This document shows positions 23,735-33,800 of a stretch of DNA of 38,617 nucleotides, piece by piece. The notes below the pieces were generated by a model. It did not search any database. It was not told the DNA's origin and saw nothing but the letters and a program-made list of their open reading frames with translations. A program made the translations under genes and the position numbers. The number at the start of each line of letters is the position of its first letter. Positions within the stretch are counted from its first letter, which is position 1. Source of the DNA: Blastocatellia bacterium (GTDB lineage Bacteria; Acidobacteriota; Blastocatellia; Chloracidobacteriales; Chloracidobacteriaceae); contig JAIBAN010000078.1 of assembly GCA_019695185.1 (NCBI GenBank), forward strand, positions 1 through 38,617, read 5' to 3'.

Positions 23735-24229
23735 ATGGTTGCCCCTTACCCAACAGCTTCAATTTTTCCTTTAACTTTATGTGACCTCTATTCCTGTTGG
23801 GCACTGGACCAGCGTTGTTTTGACGGGTTTGAGGTCTATGAATTAAGTACGTTTCGCATGCTTTTGACCTGTGAGGATTCGATTGCCCTCAAAATTGTGG
23901 AAGTGGATGGCGAGATGAAAGGATTTTTGGTGGGGATGATTGACCGCAACGCCTTTAACATGCTCTGTGGCAGCGCGCATATCATTGCCGTGGGAGTGGC
24001 TCCGGAATCCCGTGGACGGGGATATGGCAATTGGTTGATGGATGAAGCCGAACGGGCATTTGGCCGGGCCGGAGTGACCATTCTGCATTTGGAAGTCCGG
24101 GTGACCAACGAAGTGGCACTCCGGATGTATGAAAAACTCGGTTATGTCATTACCGAACGGCGTTCCCGCTATTACGCCAATGGGGAAGACGGGTATAAGA
24201 TGGTGAAGGAATTGAGAATTGAGAATTGA
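23735..24229 (+). CDS. RimI-like GNAT N-acetyltransferase (164 aa)
   Basis: A single-domain GNAT protein. Acetyl-CoA binding motif A is visible (IIAVGVAPESRGRGYGNWLM), followed by the RimI-type LHLEVRVTNEVALRMYEKLGY and RRSRYYANGEDGYKM. These features are those of RimI, which acetylates the N-terminal Ala of ribosomal protein S18. Since RimI homologues also modify other proteins, the substrate is inferred. ATG 23735 is chosen because it places the N-terminal helix (LTLCDLYSCWALDQRCF) as in the family. A GTG at 23723 is also open, and neither has a clear ribosome binding site. The last residues (ELRIEN) and the TGA stop are read from the AATTGAG heptamer array, so the native C-terminus may have been replaced by repeat sequence. 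Confidence 0.8.
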   Translation: MVAPYPTASIFPLTLCDLYSCWALDQRCFDGFEVYELSTFRMLLTCEDSIALKIVEVDGEMKGFLVGMIDRNAFNMLCGSAHIIAVGVAPESRGRGYGNWLMDEAERAFGRAGVTILHLEVRVTNEVALRMYEKLGYVITERRSRYYANGEDGYKMVKELRIEN

Positions 24230-24345
24230 GAATTGAGAATCCTCTACTTGGCTTTTTGATTGACAACCAGACTCTCTTGTTTTCAAGCATTCTTTTCTCT
24301 CAAATTGGTTTTCAATTCTCAATTCTCAATTCTCAATTCTCAATT
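24210..24345. repeat. Heptamer inverted element, AATTGAG type (4:4 arms)
   Basis: Left arm 24210-24237 is four perfect AATTGAG copies inside the end of the acetyltransferase gene. Right arm 24314-24341 is four perfect AATTCTC copies plus AATT. The copy number is equal in the two arms. The core of about 73 bp is T-rich. A fragment of another type (GACCCTGAACCCTGA, 24352-24366) follows directly. Confidence 0.9.
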
Positions 24346-24351
24346 AAACGA

Positions 24352-24366
24352 GACCCTGAACCCTGA
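24352..24366. repeat. Solitary TGAACCC heptamer fragment
   Basis: Two TGAACCC-type units with no partner arm, occupying the position where a ribosome binding site for the SUFU-domain gene (ATG 24376) would be expected. Confidence 0.6.
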
Positions 24367-24375
24367 CAAATATTT

Positions 24376-25101
24376 ATGAGTTCTGATGAAGAATTTTCCG
24401 AAGCAGGCCAGCCGATTTATCGGCATGGCGAGCGGAAACAGCCATTTGAGTTGGCAGAGGGTGACCCAAACCGGATTGCCTTGATTTCCGACCATATTTC
24501 CCGTCATTTGGGACCGGTTGAGATGGTCCTGCATGAGATTGTCTCGGACCTGATTCATATTGATTTACATTGGGTCAAACCGACGCCGGAACGGAATTTC
24601 CACACCCTGGTGACATCCGGCATGAGTGACCGGCCCATGACGGTGCCGCCCGGAGCCGAGAACTTTCAATTTGCGGAACTGATGGTGTGCCTGCCTCCAA
24701 ACTGGCCCGTTTCCCAGGAAGCTTTCACCGATGAAATGAATTATTGGCCCATTCGCTGGTTGAAAATTCTGGCCCGGTTTCCGCATGAATATGGGACCTG
24801 GGTTGGCATGGGCCACAGCATTCCCAACGGTGACCCGCCGGAGCCGTTGGCCCCGTTGGCGGAAATGTGCTGTTGGTTGCTGTTGCCGCCGTTGCTGGCA
24901 CCAATGGAGTTCTATCAATTGCAGGTGAATCCCCACAAATCCATCCATTTTTATGCCATTGTTCCGATTTTTCGGGAGGAGATGGAATTAAAGCTTCGTT
25001 CCGGAACCGATGCGTTGCTGGACAAATTTGACGAGTTCGAGGTGACGGAATTGATAGACCTGGACCGGCGCAATGTCTGCAAAAAGTTCTTTTTCTTTTG
25101 A
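24376..25101 (+). CDS. Suppressor of fused (SUFU) domain protein (241 aa)
   Basis: The protein matches the bacterial SUFU domain family: VLHEIVSDLIHIDLHWVKPT, then FHTLVTSGMSDRPMTVPPG, FAELMVCLPPNWPVS, and a C-terminal part with FYAIVPIFREEMELKL followed by a D/E-rich end. In animals SUFU regulates Gli factors. In bacteria the domain is common as a small cytoplasmic protein, and in polymorphic toxin loci it acts as an immunity protein. Here no toxin gene is adjacent, so the role is open. There is no signal peptide. ATG 24376 is preceded not by a ribosome binding site but by a short TGAACCC repeat. The TGA stop overlaps the start of the next gene by one base, suggesting coupling. Confidence 0.88.
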   Translation: MSSDEEFSEAGQPIYRHGERKQPFELAEGDPNRIALISDHISRHLGPVEMVLHEIVSDLIHIDLHWVKPTPERNFHTLVTSGMSDRPMTVPPGAENFQFAELMVCLPPNWPVSQEAFTDEMNYWPIRWLKILARFPHEYGTWVGMGHSIPNGDPPEPLAPLAEMCCWLLLPPLLAPMEFYQLQVNPHKSIHFYAIVPIFREEMELKLRSGTDALLDKFDEFEVTELIDLDRRNVCKKFFFF

Positions 25102-25688
25102 TGAGGGATTCAACCCAAGGGCAATGGACCATGCTCAATGACCTGACCGCTTTTGATTTTCTGCCGCTCGCCACCGAACGGTTACGGTTGCGGCGTTTCC
25201 AGGAAAAAGACGCCCCGGCACTGGCCGCCTACCGTTCGGTTCCTGAAATCGCCCGCTATCAAAACTGGGATTCAATGACTTTGCAGGAAGCCCGTTATTT
25301 TATCGGAGACCAGGCGTTGGCCGTGCTGGGGATACCGGGGCAGTGGCTGCAAATTGCTATCGCCGACCTGGTTACCGATGAACTGATGGGAGATTTGGCA
25401 CTCTGCGTCAAAAAGAGTTTTCCCCCGTTTGTGGAATTGGGCTACACCCTGGCCCCGGCTTTTCATGGACAGGGCTATGCGACCGAGGCTGCTCAGGCGG
25501 TCATCAAGGTTATTTTTGAACGGACCTCGGTTGAAAAAATCCGCGCCATTACGGATGTCCGCAACGAGGCTTCGATTGGGGTGCTCAAACGTCTGGGAAT
25601 GCACCTGCACTCAACGATTCCGGTTGTCTTCAAAGGTGAGGAAGGGTTTGAGCATGTGTTTGTTTTGGAAAAAACAAAACAGAAGTAA
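25101..25688 (+). CDS. RimJ/RimL-type GNAT N-acetyltransferase (195 aa)
   Basis: A GNAT of the RimJ/RimL class: LATERLRLRRFQEKDAPALA opens the domain, then ELGYTLAPAFHGQGYATEA (acetyl-CoA loop) and IRAITDVRNEASIGVLKRLG. Known members acetylate N-termini of ribosomal proteins, but many homologues act on other amines, including antibiotics and cell-wall precursors; the substrate here cannot be told. ATG 25101 overlaps the stop of the SUFU gene (TGATG). A later ATG at 25131 is also possible, which would remove ten residues. The two genes very likely form an operon, possibly with the RimI-like gene upstream. Confidence 0.85.
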   Translation: MRDSTQGQWTMLNDLTAFDFLPLATERLRLRRFQEKDAPALAAYRSVPEIARYQNWDSMTLQEARYFIGDQALAVLGIPGQWLQIAIADLVTDELMGDLALCVKKSFPPFVELGYTLAPAFHGQGYATEAAQAVIKVIFERTSVEKIRAITDVRNEASIGVLKRLGMHLHSTIPVVFKGEEGFEHVFVLEKTKQK

Positions 25689-25717
25689 ACCACTGTGCGC
25701 GTCTGAGGTTTATGGCT

Positions 25718-26791
25718 TTACCGGTTTCGGGAAAAAAACCAGTGGGCAAAAAACAAGCCTCCGAAAATCAAAGCTCCGATGCCGGGAATGACAAAGTAAA
25801 AATGGGTTTCCGAACTGTAGGAAAATACCGTCCGGGTGCCTTCATAGACAAAATAAACCGGAGCCACAATCGGTTTGACGAGCAAAACCAAACCCGTCAA
25901 AAGCAAGACCAGGAAGGCTGGCACCGGCACCCGGCCCCAACGTTTCATCAGAAAGGCACCTGCCAGACTTCCCAAGCCGGCCAGTATGCCGCCCGGCAGT
26001 TCAGCCCAGGGAACCTCCCCATTGCGGGTCAGAAATGATGCCAGTACGGGCAGGTTCGTTCCCAACCAGACGAGAGTCCCAAAGGCGATTGGAATCGGGT
26101 GGGGCCGAATCAACGTCAACCGGGGGCCACGTTGCGGAACATCCTGCGGGAAGCTGTCAAAACTATGGTGGCAATAGGAACAAAGTGCGGGATGCTCAAA
26201 CCGGGAAATCAAATTGGAGCAGACGGGACAGGGAATCAAATGGCGGGGTAACGGACTGACAGCAGGTGCCCAGGGCAATCCGGCCTGGACAGGGCTTGCA
26301 ACCGATTGTTCCAATTTCAGGGACTCGGCCACGGCTTGCAACCTGGCTTCGATGTTTTTGGCGGATTGATTGTCAATCCAGGCCAGCCAGACACCGCCAT
26401 CCTGAGTGCGCCGAACCTGAAAGGGTAAAGTTGCCGGAGGTCCCAGCAGGCCCCAGCTCCGATTAAAAGCCGGAAGTCCCGACTGGGTTGACCAAAAGTC
26501 GGAACGAAGGGCCAGATACTCCCGCCAACCCAACAACCAGTCCTCAGTCAGTCCCGGTGCGGCAGGCAAATACATTCCTATGTATTGGGTGGTGGTTCGA
26601 TTATTACCGGAACCGGTGGAATAGGCTGCCAAAAAGAGAACCGGTTGCAGGCCGGGCAGATGGCGGATGTCATAGCAATACATCCAATCCACTTTTTGTT
26701 CACCGAAAGGATTCGGCAACGGGGAGTTCTGCCGGAAGAGTGCCCCCACCCGGCCAAAGTAGGATTTCAGGCTTTCACCAAATAAACCCAT
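25718..26791 (-). CDS. Membrane protein with zinc ribbon (357 aa)
   Basis: The N-terminal half (residues 1-180) is soluble and contains YCYDIRHLPGLQPVLFLAAY, a Trp-rich segment and a pattern of beta strands. A zinc ribbon of CPVC and CSYC follows (from about residue 188, Cys pairs about 20 apart). The C-terminal 130 residues form about four transmembrane helices (around FGTLVWLGTNLPVLASFL, GILAGLGSLAGAFLM, FLVLLLTGLVLLVKPIV and FVIPGIGALIFGGLFF). There is no signal peptide; the soluble part should face the cytoplasm. I do not recognise the family. The start is just inside the heptamer element upstream and has only a weak AGG as ribosome binding site. The gene ends 30 bases from the converging acetyltransferase. 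Confidence 0.8.
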   Translation of the reverse strand: MGLFGESLKSYFGRVGALFRQNSPLPNPFGEQKVDWMYCYDIRHLPGLQPVLFLAAYSTGSGNNRTTTQYIGMYLPAAPGLTEDWLLGWREYLALRSDFWSTQSGLPAFNRSWGLLGPPATLPFQVRRTQDGGVWLAWIDNQSAKNIEARLQAVAESLKLEQSVASPVQAGLPWAPAVSPLPRHLIPCPVCSNLISRFEHPALCSYCHHSFDSFPQDVPQRGPRLTLIRPHPIPIAFGTLVWLGTNLPVLASFLTRNGEVPWAELPGGILAGLGSLAGAFLMKRWGRVPVPAFLVLLLTGLVLLVKPIVAPVYFVYEGTRTVFSYSSETHFYFVIPGIGALIFGGLFFAHWFFSRNR

Positions 26792-26801
26792 TTCAAAACC
26801 T

Positions 26802-26950
26802 AATTGAGAATTGAGAATTGAGAATTGAGAATTGAGAACCTTCCAAACCCGTTTGGTTGTTGAATAAACCAGGAATCAACGGGGGCACGGATTACCGTGA
26901 AACCCTGAAATGAACCGGATTGGGAATTCTCAATTCTCAATTCTCAATTC
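26802..26950. repeat. Heptamer inverted element, AATTGAG type
   Basis: Left arm 26802-26836 is five perfect AATTGAG copies. Right arm 26925-26945 is three AATTCTC copies plus AATTCC. The core of about 88 bp has no match to the others of this type. It separates the membrane protein and the tricorn-like protease, both minus strand. Confidence 0.9.
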
Positions 26951-26952
26951 CA

Positions 26953-29900
26953 TCAGGGAAGCTCTTTGAGCAATTCCTCAACCGCTCGTTCCAGTTGCCG
27001 GTCTTTACCGACAGCCGTATCACCTGGAAGGTTGTCCACCACCACATCGGGCATGGCACCGTTCAGTTCCTCATTCACGCCAGTGCCATAGACATACCAT
27101 CCCCGGCCCGGCATTCGCAATACCGAACCATCCACCAACTGGACGGCACCCGTGCTGATAACGGCACCATACGTCTGTTGGCCGATGAGTTTGCCCCGTT
27201 TGGTGGTTTTGAAAGCATGGGAAAAGATTTCAGCATTGGAATAGCTGTACTGATTGCACAAAAGCGAAGTCGGTTTGGTCCAGGAATACAGCGGCAGCCG
27301 GTCCTGGGGATAGCCTTTGGCTTTGGCGTCCCGGTCCTGCGTCAGAGCATGGGGCCGGACGTTGAGCATGGCCAGCAGATAGTCGGCGGTAAATCCGCCA
27401 CCGTTATCCCGTACGTCAATCAGCAGACCCTTTTTGCCGTAGGCTTCCGAATACAGTTCCTGTTCGAACCGGTCCAAGCTGAGTTGATCCATGCTGCGGA
27501 TATGGAGGTATCCGATTTTGTTGTTCGAGAGTTTGTTGACCATCTCCCGCCGGGTATCCACCCATTCATCATAAACCAGGGAGCCCAGTTCTCCGGCGCT
27601 GACGGGAGTAATCACAACCTCGCGTTTTTCGCCTTTGGCTTCGTCTTTGGCGACTTCGAGCAGCAGGCGCTGACCAACCGTCTCCGCCAAAACGGAGTCC
27701 AGGCTGTGCTTGAGGGAAACCGGTTCCCGGTTGATGCTCAAAATAATGTCGCCGGGGTTGAGTTTGCTGATGGATTTGTCAGCCGGCGAGCCTTTGATGA
27801 CATGCTTGATTTTGATGCCTTCACCCGCATACCGCTCATCCAGAACGATGCCCAACGTGCCGGTTTGGGTACGGGTCACCTCGGCTGCTTCGAAGGGAGG
27901 TGAAATTCCCTGGTGAGAGGAGTTGAGTTCACCCAGCATCATGCGAAACACGTCAAAATAATCCTCTTCGCAGGAAGCCACCGCTGCCCAGGCACCATAT
28001 TTGGCTTTGGCACCTTTCCAATCCGCTCCATGAAATTTCGGGTCGTAGAACCCGTCATTCATAGCCTGCCAACCTTCGATAAAGGCTTGTTTCCGCAAGG
28101 ATTCGGTGTCCACCATGAGGCGGGCGGAAAAGTTGACCGAACCGGGCGTGGCGGTTGAGGGGGAAGCCGGTGCCGGTGAATCCGGTCGTGGTGCCGGAGG
28201 AATACTGACGTTGGCAATGCGACCTCCACCCGCCAGGTAAAACAATTTCTGTTCCTTGGTCCATTGCAGGGCCGAAGCGCCAAGCCCGCCTCGACTGACC
28301 GATTGGAGTCGGGTGCCATCCCGCTGAATGACATACAGGTCCGGCGTCCCCTGGTTGGTGGCCGTAAAGGCAAAGGTTTTGCTGTCGGGAGCGATGGAAA
28401 AGGAAAATTCGTTTCCGGGCAGGCTGGTCACCCGCCGAATGCGTTTGTGCAGGTCGTCAAAATCAATCTCGACTTTGACCTTTTCCTGTTCACCGCGAGA
28501 AAATCTGCCGTTTTCACCAGTGGGTTCATCGCCTCCCGGTTCTGTTTGCGGAGGCTGTCCCGCTCCGCCTGCCGGGGGCTGCTGCGCACCGCCGCCACCG
28601 CCGCCGGGAAAGGGCATGCCCATCCGCTGAAACATGGCAAAACGGTTTTTCTGGGCGGCTTTTTTCTCTTCTTCCTCGATCTCTTCTTTGGTTTTTTCCG
28701 CATCGCCCTTGCGCAGATAGACAAACCACACGTCAAACTCGTTATTCAACCGACGTGAAGTAAACGCCAAAATTCGTCCGTCGGCTGACCATTCGGGATT
28801 GAGGTCGTTGTCAGGGTGCCGCGAGACGTTGTAGGGCTGACCGCCGGTGGCCGGGATAATAAAGACTTCGCTGTTGGATTCCTCGTCAATCTGGGTATAG
28901 GCAATCCATTTTGAGTCGGGCGACCAGGAAAATTGCGGACGTCCCCAGCCTTCCACCAGTCGGACTTCGTTTTTGAGGTCCGGGTCGGCCACATACAAAT
29001 CACCTTTTCCGCGCACAAAGGCCAGTTTTTTGCCATCGGGTGAAAAGGTGGGGTTGAATTCCTCTTCCGGAGTGTTGGTCAGCCGGGTCAGTTTGGTCTT
29101 GAGCGTGCGATACAGCCGTGGTTCGTCCTTGTCGTCCGAGGTCAGGCTGTAAAGTTCCCGGTTGCCATCCCTGGCCGAGACAAAGACCAGGGTTTTCGTG
29201 TCGGGCGACCAGCCCGGTTCGCTTTCCCTGGCGGGATGTGGAGCAACCGCCACCGCCGAGCCGCCTTCCTTGCGCAAGACATACAGTTCGCCACGGATGG
29301 TAAAGGCCATCTGCTCACCATCAGAGGCCACGGCCAGTTCACCGGCCTGACCCGTAAAGACCCGCCGTTCCAGTGGGTTTTCGGCTGAATCCGCTGCTGC
29401 CTGAATCACGACTTCACGGGGGGCACCGCCTGCTGTATCCATCACATACAGGTCGGTTCCTTTTTCAAAGGCAATCCGGGAACCGTCAAAGGAAATTTCC
29501 GGGAACCGCACGCCGTCGTCTTTGAAACTGGTGAGTCTTTTCCGGCTGCCGCCGTCTGCCGACATGGACCAGAGATTAAAAGTGTTGTCTTCATCCGAAA
29601 CGTAAAAAATCCGGTTGGAGTCAGCCGACCACATCGGCCAATGGTCATTGCCGTTATGGCTGGTCAGTTTTTTGTAGGAATTTCCCGCGAAATCATACGT
29701 CCAAAGGTCGAGGTTGGCTGTCCCGCGATAGCGTTTGCGCGACCATTCACAGCGTCCGCTGGTAAAAACCAACTGTTTGCCGCTGGGAGCCAGCCGGGCC
29801 TGCGAGGTGCCTTCTTCAAAAACCCGGACCGGTTGGCCTCCGGAAAGAGCGACCTTGTAGAGGGAAGCCGCCCCACCGGCGTATTTGAACTCCCGGCTGG

Positions 29901-30327
29901 AGAGATAGGTCACCGCCTCACTGTCGGGAGTCCAACCTTGCAGGGCGTCGCCACCCGAATAGAAGGTCAATTGTTTGGGGGTTCCTCCCTGCGATGACAT
30001 GACAAACACATCATCATTGCCGTTCCGGTTGGAGGTAAAGGCAATCCATTTGCCGTCAGGCGACCATTTGGGATTGCTGTCATAGGCCGGATGAGCCGTC
30101 AACCGGAGGGCCGTGCCGCCGCTGACCGGAACCGTCCAGATATCACCGCTCCAGGAAAAGGCCAACCGGTCCCCGTCAGGTGAAAGAGAAGGATGACGGG
30201 GCAGGTCAATCCCGCTTTTTGGGGGAACACTGGAAAATTCAGCCGCCTTGGTTGAAAAACGATTGGGAAGCATCAGAGAACCGAGTATCAGCAGGGAAAC
30301 ACAAAGACACAAAAGCCGTTTCGGCAT
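26953..30327 (-). CDS. Tricorn-like S41 protease, secreted (1124 aa)
   Basis: ATG 30327 follows GGAGG at seven bases. Residues 1-30 are a signal peptide (RLLCLCVSLLILGSLML). Residues about 40-340 and 350-590 are beta-propeller repeats of the TolB/PD40 type (PSLSPDGDRLAFSW, PKWSPDGKWIAFTS, PGWSPDTKTLVFVS). A Gly/Pro/Gln-rich linker lies near 560-620. A PDZ domain (GTLGIVLDERYAGEGIKI, NPGDIILSINREPV) precedes the S41 core: GYLHIRSMDQ, DVRDNGGGFTADYLL and YSNAEIFSHAF, with the likely nucleophile Ser1030. The order propeller-PDZ-S41 is that of tricorn proteases, which degrade peptides in large assemblies. This one should act in the periplasm. Members in Acidobacteriota and Planctomycetota are common, with substrates unknown. 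Confidence 0.93.
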   Translation of the reverse strand: MPKRLLCLCVSLLILGSLMLPNRFSTKAAEFSSVPPKSGIDLPRHPSLSPDGDRLAFSWSGDIWTVPVSGGTALRLTAHPAYDSNPKWSPDGKWIAFTSNRNGNDDVFVMSSQGGTPKQLTFYSGGDALQGWTPDSEAVTYLSSREFKYAGGAASLYKVALSGGQPVRVFEEGTSQARLAPSGKQLVFTSGRCEWSRKRYRGTANLDLWTYDFAGNSYKKLTSHNGNDHWPMWSADSNRIFYVSDEDNTFNLWSMSADGGSRKRLTSFKDDGVRFPEISFDGSRIAFEKGTDLYVMDTAGGAPREVVIQAAADSAENPLERRVFTGQAGELAVASDGEQMAFTIRGELYVLRKEGGSAVAVAPHPARESEPGWSPDTKTLVFVSARDGNRELYSLTSDDKDEPRLYRTLKTKLTRLTNTPEEEFNPTFSPDGKKLAFVRGKGDLYVADPDLKNEVRLVEGWGRPQFSWSPDSKWIAYTQIDEESNSEVFIIPATGGQPYNVSRHPDNDLNPEWSADGRILAFTSRRLNNEFDVWFVYLRKGDAEKTKEEIEEEEKKAAQKNRFAMFQRMGMPFPGGGGGGAQQPPAGGAGQPPQTEPGGDEPTGENGRFSRGEQEKVKVEIDFDDLHKRIRRVTSLPGNEFSFSIAPDSKTFAFTATNQGTPDLYVIQRDGTRLQSVSRGGLGASALQWTKEQKLFYLAGGGRIANVSIPPAPRPDSPAPASPSTATPGSVNFSARLMVDTESLRKQAFIEGWQAMNDGFYDPKFHGADWKGAKAKYGAWAAVASCEEDYFDVFRMMLGELNSSHQGISPPFEAAEVTRTQTGTLGIVLDERYAGEGIKIKHVIKGSPADKSISKLNPGDIILSINREPVSLKHSLDSVLAETVGQRLLLEVAKDEAKGEKREVVITPVSAGELGSLVYDEWVDTRREMVNKLSNNKIGYLHIRSMDQLSLDRFEQELYSEAYGKKGLLIDVRDNGGGFTADYLLAMLNVRPHALTQDRDAKAKGYPQDRLPLYSWTKPTSLLCNQYSYSNAEIFSHAFKTTKRGKLIGQQTYGAVISTGAVQLVDGSVLRMPGRGWYVYGTGVNEELNGAMPDVVVDNLPGDTAVGKDRQLERAVEELLKELP

Positions 30328-30492
30328 GGGCAAACCTCCAAGCACATTTCATTTTTTTGAAGAGTTTCGGGGAAACGGCGTTTTTGACAAATCGAGACAG
30401 GGAAAACAAGCGGAATTTGACGAAACGGAGGTTTTGCCCGATGAAAGGGATAGGGGGTTGTTTTTTGGGTTTTCAAATGCAGGAAATGCACT
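30328..30492. other. Upstream region of the tricorn-like gene
   Basis: About 165 bases between the tricorn-like start and the 100-bp repeat array. It is presumably the 5' leader and promoter of the protease. No clear -35/-10 pair was found. Confidence 0.35.
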
Positions 30493-30838
30493 CAGGTAGC
30501 CAGAGTGTAAAGCCCTCGGCATTCCTGCCGGAATGCTGGGCGCTCCTGCCGGAGCGCGGGGAATTTTACTGACCGTTTTCCAGGAGTTTCGCTGCGCTCC
30601 ACACCCTGGCTACCAGAGTGCATTCCTGCCGGAATGCCTTTGCTCCTGCCGGAGCAGGGAATCATTTGGCCACTATTTTCCAGGGGTTGCGTTGCGCTCC
30701 ACGCCCTGGCTACCGGAGTGCATTCCTGCCGGAATGCCTTTGCTCCTGCGGGAGCAGGGAACCATTTGGCCACTATTTTCCAGGGGTTGCGCTGCGCTCC
30801 ACACCCTGGCTACCAGAGTGCATTCCTGCCGGAATGCC
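30493..30838. repeat. Tandem 100-bp REP-like repeat, about 3.4 copies
   Basis: Units begin near 30501 (degenerate), 30601, 30701 and 30801 (partial), with spacing of exactly 100 bp among the last three. Each contains two adjacent hairpins with a TGCC or TGCG loop: GCATTCC-TGCC-GGAATGC and GCTCC-TGCC-GGAGC. Each also has a third possible stem, CCAGGG...CCCTGG, around a GCGCTGCGC core. The second hairpin has CGCTCC/GGAGCG in the first copy but TGCTCC/GGAGCA in the others, a compensatory change. It lies downstream of the TPR-CHAT gene and upstream of the protease. Reading frames across it are spurious. Confidence 0.9.
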
Positions 30839-30846
30839 CAACCACT

Positions 30847-33800
30847 TTATCTCCATTCACCTTGCAGGATGAACGGAGCCCAATAGAACGGTGCCTTCCA
30901 TTTAGGTTCGCGGAGCATTTCCAACTGGGCTTCGCGCAAGGCGGCGGCGGGACGTTGTTGGTTTTTCAGCACTTTTCGGTAAAAGCGGGTCATGAGTTCT
31001 GCCGTGGCCTTGTCGTTGACCGACCACAGACTGACCATGACGCGTTCCGCCCCAGCGTACATGAAAGCCCGTGACAATCCCACCAACCCCTCACCCTTGA
31101 CTTCTTTACCCAGGCCGGTCTGGCAGGCGCTCAACACCACCATATCCGCCGGAAGGTTCAGGTTAAACACATCTGCCATGCGCAAAAAACCGTCTTTGGG
31201 TTGTCCTTTTTGGTCAACCAGGGAAAGCAGGACGCCTGAAAGTTCGGGATGAACGCTGTTGAGCAATCCGTGGGTGGCAAAATGCAGGATGCGGTAACGG
31301 CTTAACGACTCATTCAAAGCCAGTTCCCGATTGGCGTCAAAATCAAGTCCGATTTTGACCTGACCAGAGGGGACCAAGGCCGCGATTTTTTGTGCCTCCT
31401 CACGGGAGAAATAGAGGCGGGGAATCCGCAGGTTTTCAGTATTGAGGAAGGTTTCCGTGGCCGATTTTTTGAGTTGGCTGTTGGAAAGCTCGATTTCCCG
31501 ACCCAGGTTTTCCAGGTCAAGTTCGGCTTTGGTTTGCGGTTCGTTCCGACCGGCAACCTGGGCCGGAGGCGCTACGGCGGTACTTTTCTTTGATTTCACA
31601 CCTTTGCCTGCGACCTGAAACCGTTCGTCTTCGATTCCAAACACCGGGTCGGCCAGAATGGCCAGTGTGTGGTCCGCCGGTTTCCGGTTTTTGAAATCCT
31701 GGCGTTGGAAAGCCAGGACGGAGGCCGACGGGGCGGAAACAATTTCATGGTCAACCAGCAAGGGCGTCCATTGATTTGCAGTTGAGTTTGACGAAATGGC
31801 TGGGCTTTGCGGAATTGGCAAGGCAGCGAAAGGAAGGTATTGCAAGGTTCCGTCAGCGACGATGAGCAACCGCTTTTTCCCCAATTTTTCAGCCACCGGA
31901 CCCAAAATCAGATTACTTAACTCCTGAGCCGTCTGTTGATACTCGGCAATGGCCTGACTCTGTTTGAGCGGGTCATTTGGCCGAACATTCGTGTTGAGCA
32001 GGGCCTGATAGGTTTTTTGTGCCAGCGGGTTGAGCACTTCGGCTTTCGGCAAAGGGAACATCAATAATTCATCCTGTGAAACAAACCACAGATAGCTTTT
32101 ATCTTCACTGACCACCACAAATTCCAGCAAAACCGTTTCCGGGTCGAGCACCTGCGTCCGAATTTCCTGAAGGTTGAGCGGTTGAGGCAAGGTCAGCGAG
32201 GCATAGCGGGGGCTGGTTTGGCGGATTTCCGCCTCAACCTGGTCAAGTTCAGTTTTCAGTTCCAGGATTTGCCGTTCCAGGGTTTCGGCTCGTTGTTCTT
32301 TTCCTTTGACACCTTTAATCGTCAAGAGAACGTTTGACTTCCCGGCAATCCGTTCCTCCAGGTCAACTTTCCGGCGAAGGGTTTCCGACTGCCCGCCGCG
32401 TTCAATTTTGGCGTGGGATTCGTTTAACAGTTCCAACAGACTGCGCGCGCGGAGTGATTCACTGACCTGCAAAGCCTGCCCAAGAAAGTCACCTTTTGGA
32501 TTTTGAGAGTCAAGGGCTGCCAATATGGATATTTTGCGCTCATAAAAATTGCGTCGTTCCCCGAAATAGGAGGATTTCAATTCCGGGGCCACGATTTGCA
32601 CCCGCAATTGCTCGTTTAGTTGAATAGCCTTTTCGATGTTGGTAAGTGCGGATTGATAATTTTTAAGGTTGTAATCGGTTGTGGCCAATCCGTACCAAGC
32701 CGAGCTTTCGCGGGATTGGTCACCTTGTTTGCGGGTAAGCTGCAAACATTTCTCCGAGACATCCCGTGCCTCGTCAAAACGGTGTAACTTGTTATAAACA
32801 GCTCCCAAATTCATAAACAATTGGGGTGAGGAGGGGGGGCCTGACTTTGACAACAGGGCAAGGGCTTGATTGTAATGCTCCACAGCTTTTTCCCAATCCC
32901 CTGAGTCATAATAGATTCTGCCAAGTGAATTCAGGGTTTGTGCTTCCTGTACAACCAGGCTCAAATCCCTTTTGATTTGCAATGACTGATTAAAACACTC
33001 AATCGCTTTGGCTTGTTTTTTGAGTGGTCCATAAAAAGTCCCAAGGGATGAGAGTGCTGTTGCCTCACCTCTGCGATTTCCAAGTTCTCGAAAAAGGGAA
33101 AGCGCCTTTTCATAAGAAATAAGAGCTTTCTCAGGTGTTCCCAGGTCTCCATAAATACTCCCCAAATTCAACCATCCTACTGCCTCCAGTCTTTTGTCGC
33201 TTTTGGAATGCGCCTCACGGATTCCTTGCACTGCATATCGAAGTCCAGATTGAAATTCACCAAGATTTCCCGATGTAGCAGCTAGATTGAGCAGTATTGA
33301 AATTTCAATGGTTTTGGCTCCCCATTTTTGAATCTCTGGTAATGCTTGCTGGTAATATTCAATTGCTTTCCTGTACTCACCAATCTCGTTATAGACAAAC
33401 CCCAGGTTATTGAGCAAAGTTCCTTTGGCAGAACCGGTTTCCAATCGATTTTGGATAGCAAGTGCCTGTAAATGAAGTTCAATTGCTTTGGATGGATTTC
33501 CGGAATTGGAATAGGTAGCTCCAAGTAAATCTAAGATGATTCCTGCTCTTGCTTCATCTTGAAGCTCTTTGCGAATGTGCAGTTCCTGCTCAAAGTTTGA
33601 TCGGGCTTTGGTAATGTCTCCAAACAGCAATGCTATCGAACCAATCTGGCTATAGGCGTCAGCAACATCAATTGTATTGTGCGTTTCTTTCCACACTTCC
33701 AAGGCAGTTTCATATTTTTTGATGGCTTCCTCAAAAGTGGCTTTTGTCTGGTTTGCAGTAATCAATTCATCGGCTTCACCGGTCAGTATCCGAGCCGCAA

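Noticed and set aside
30533..31074. Cys/Pro/Gly-rich frames across the 100-bp array
   Set aside because: They repeat with the DNA unit and come from its hairpins; there is no start signal and no conserved motif.
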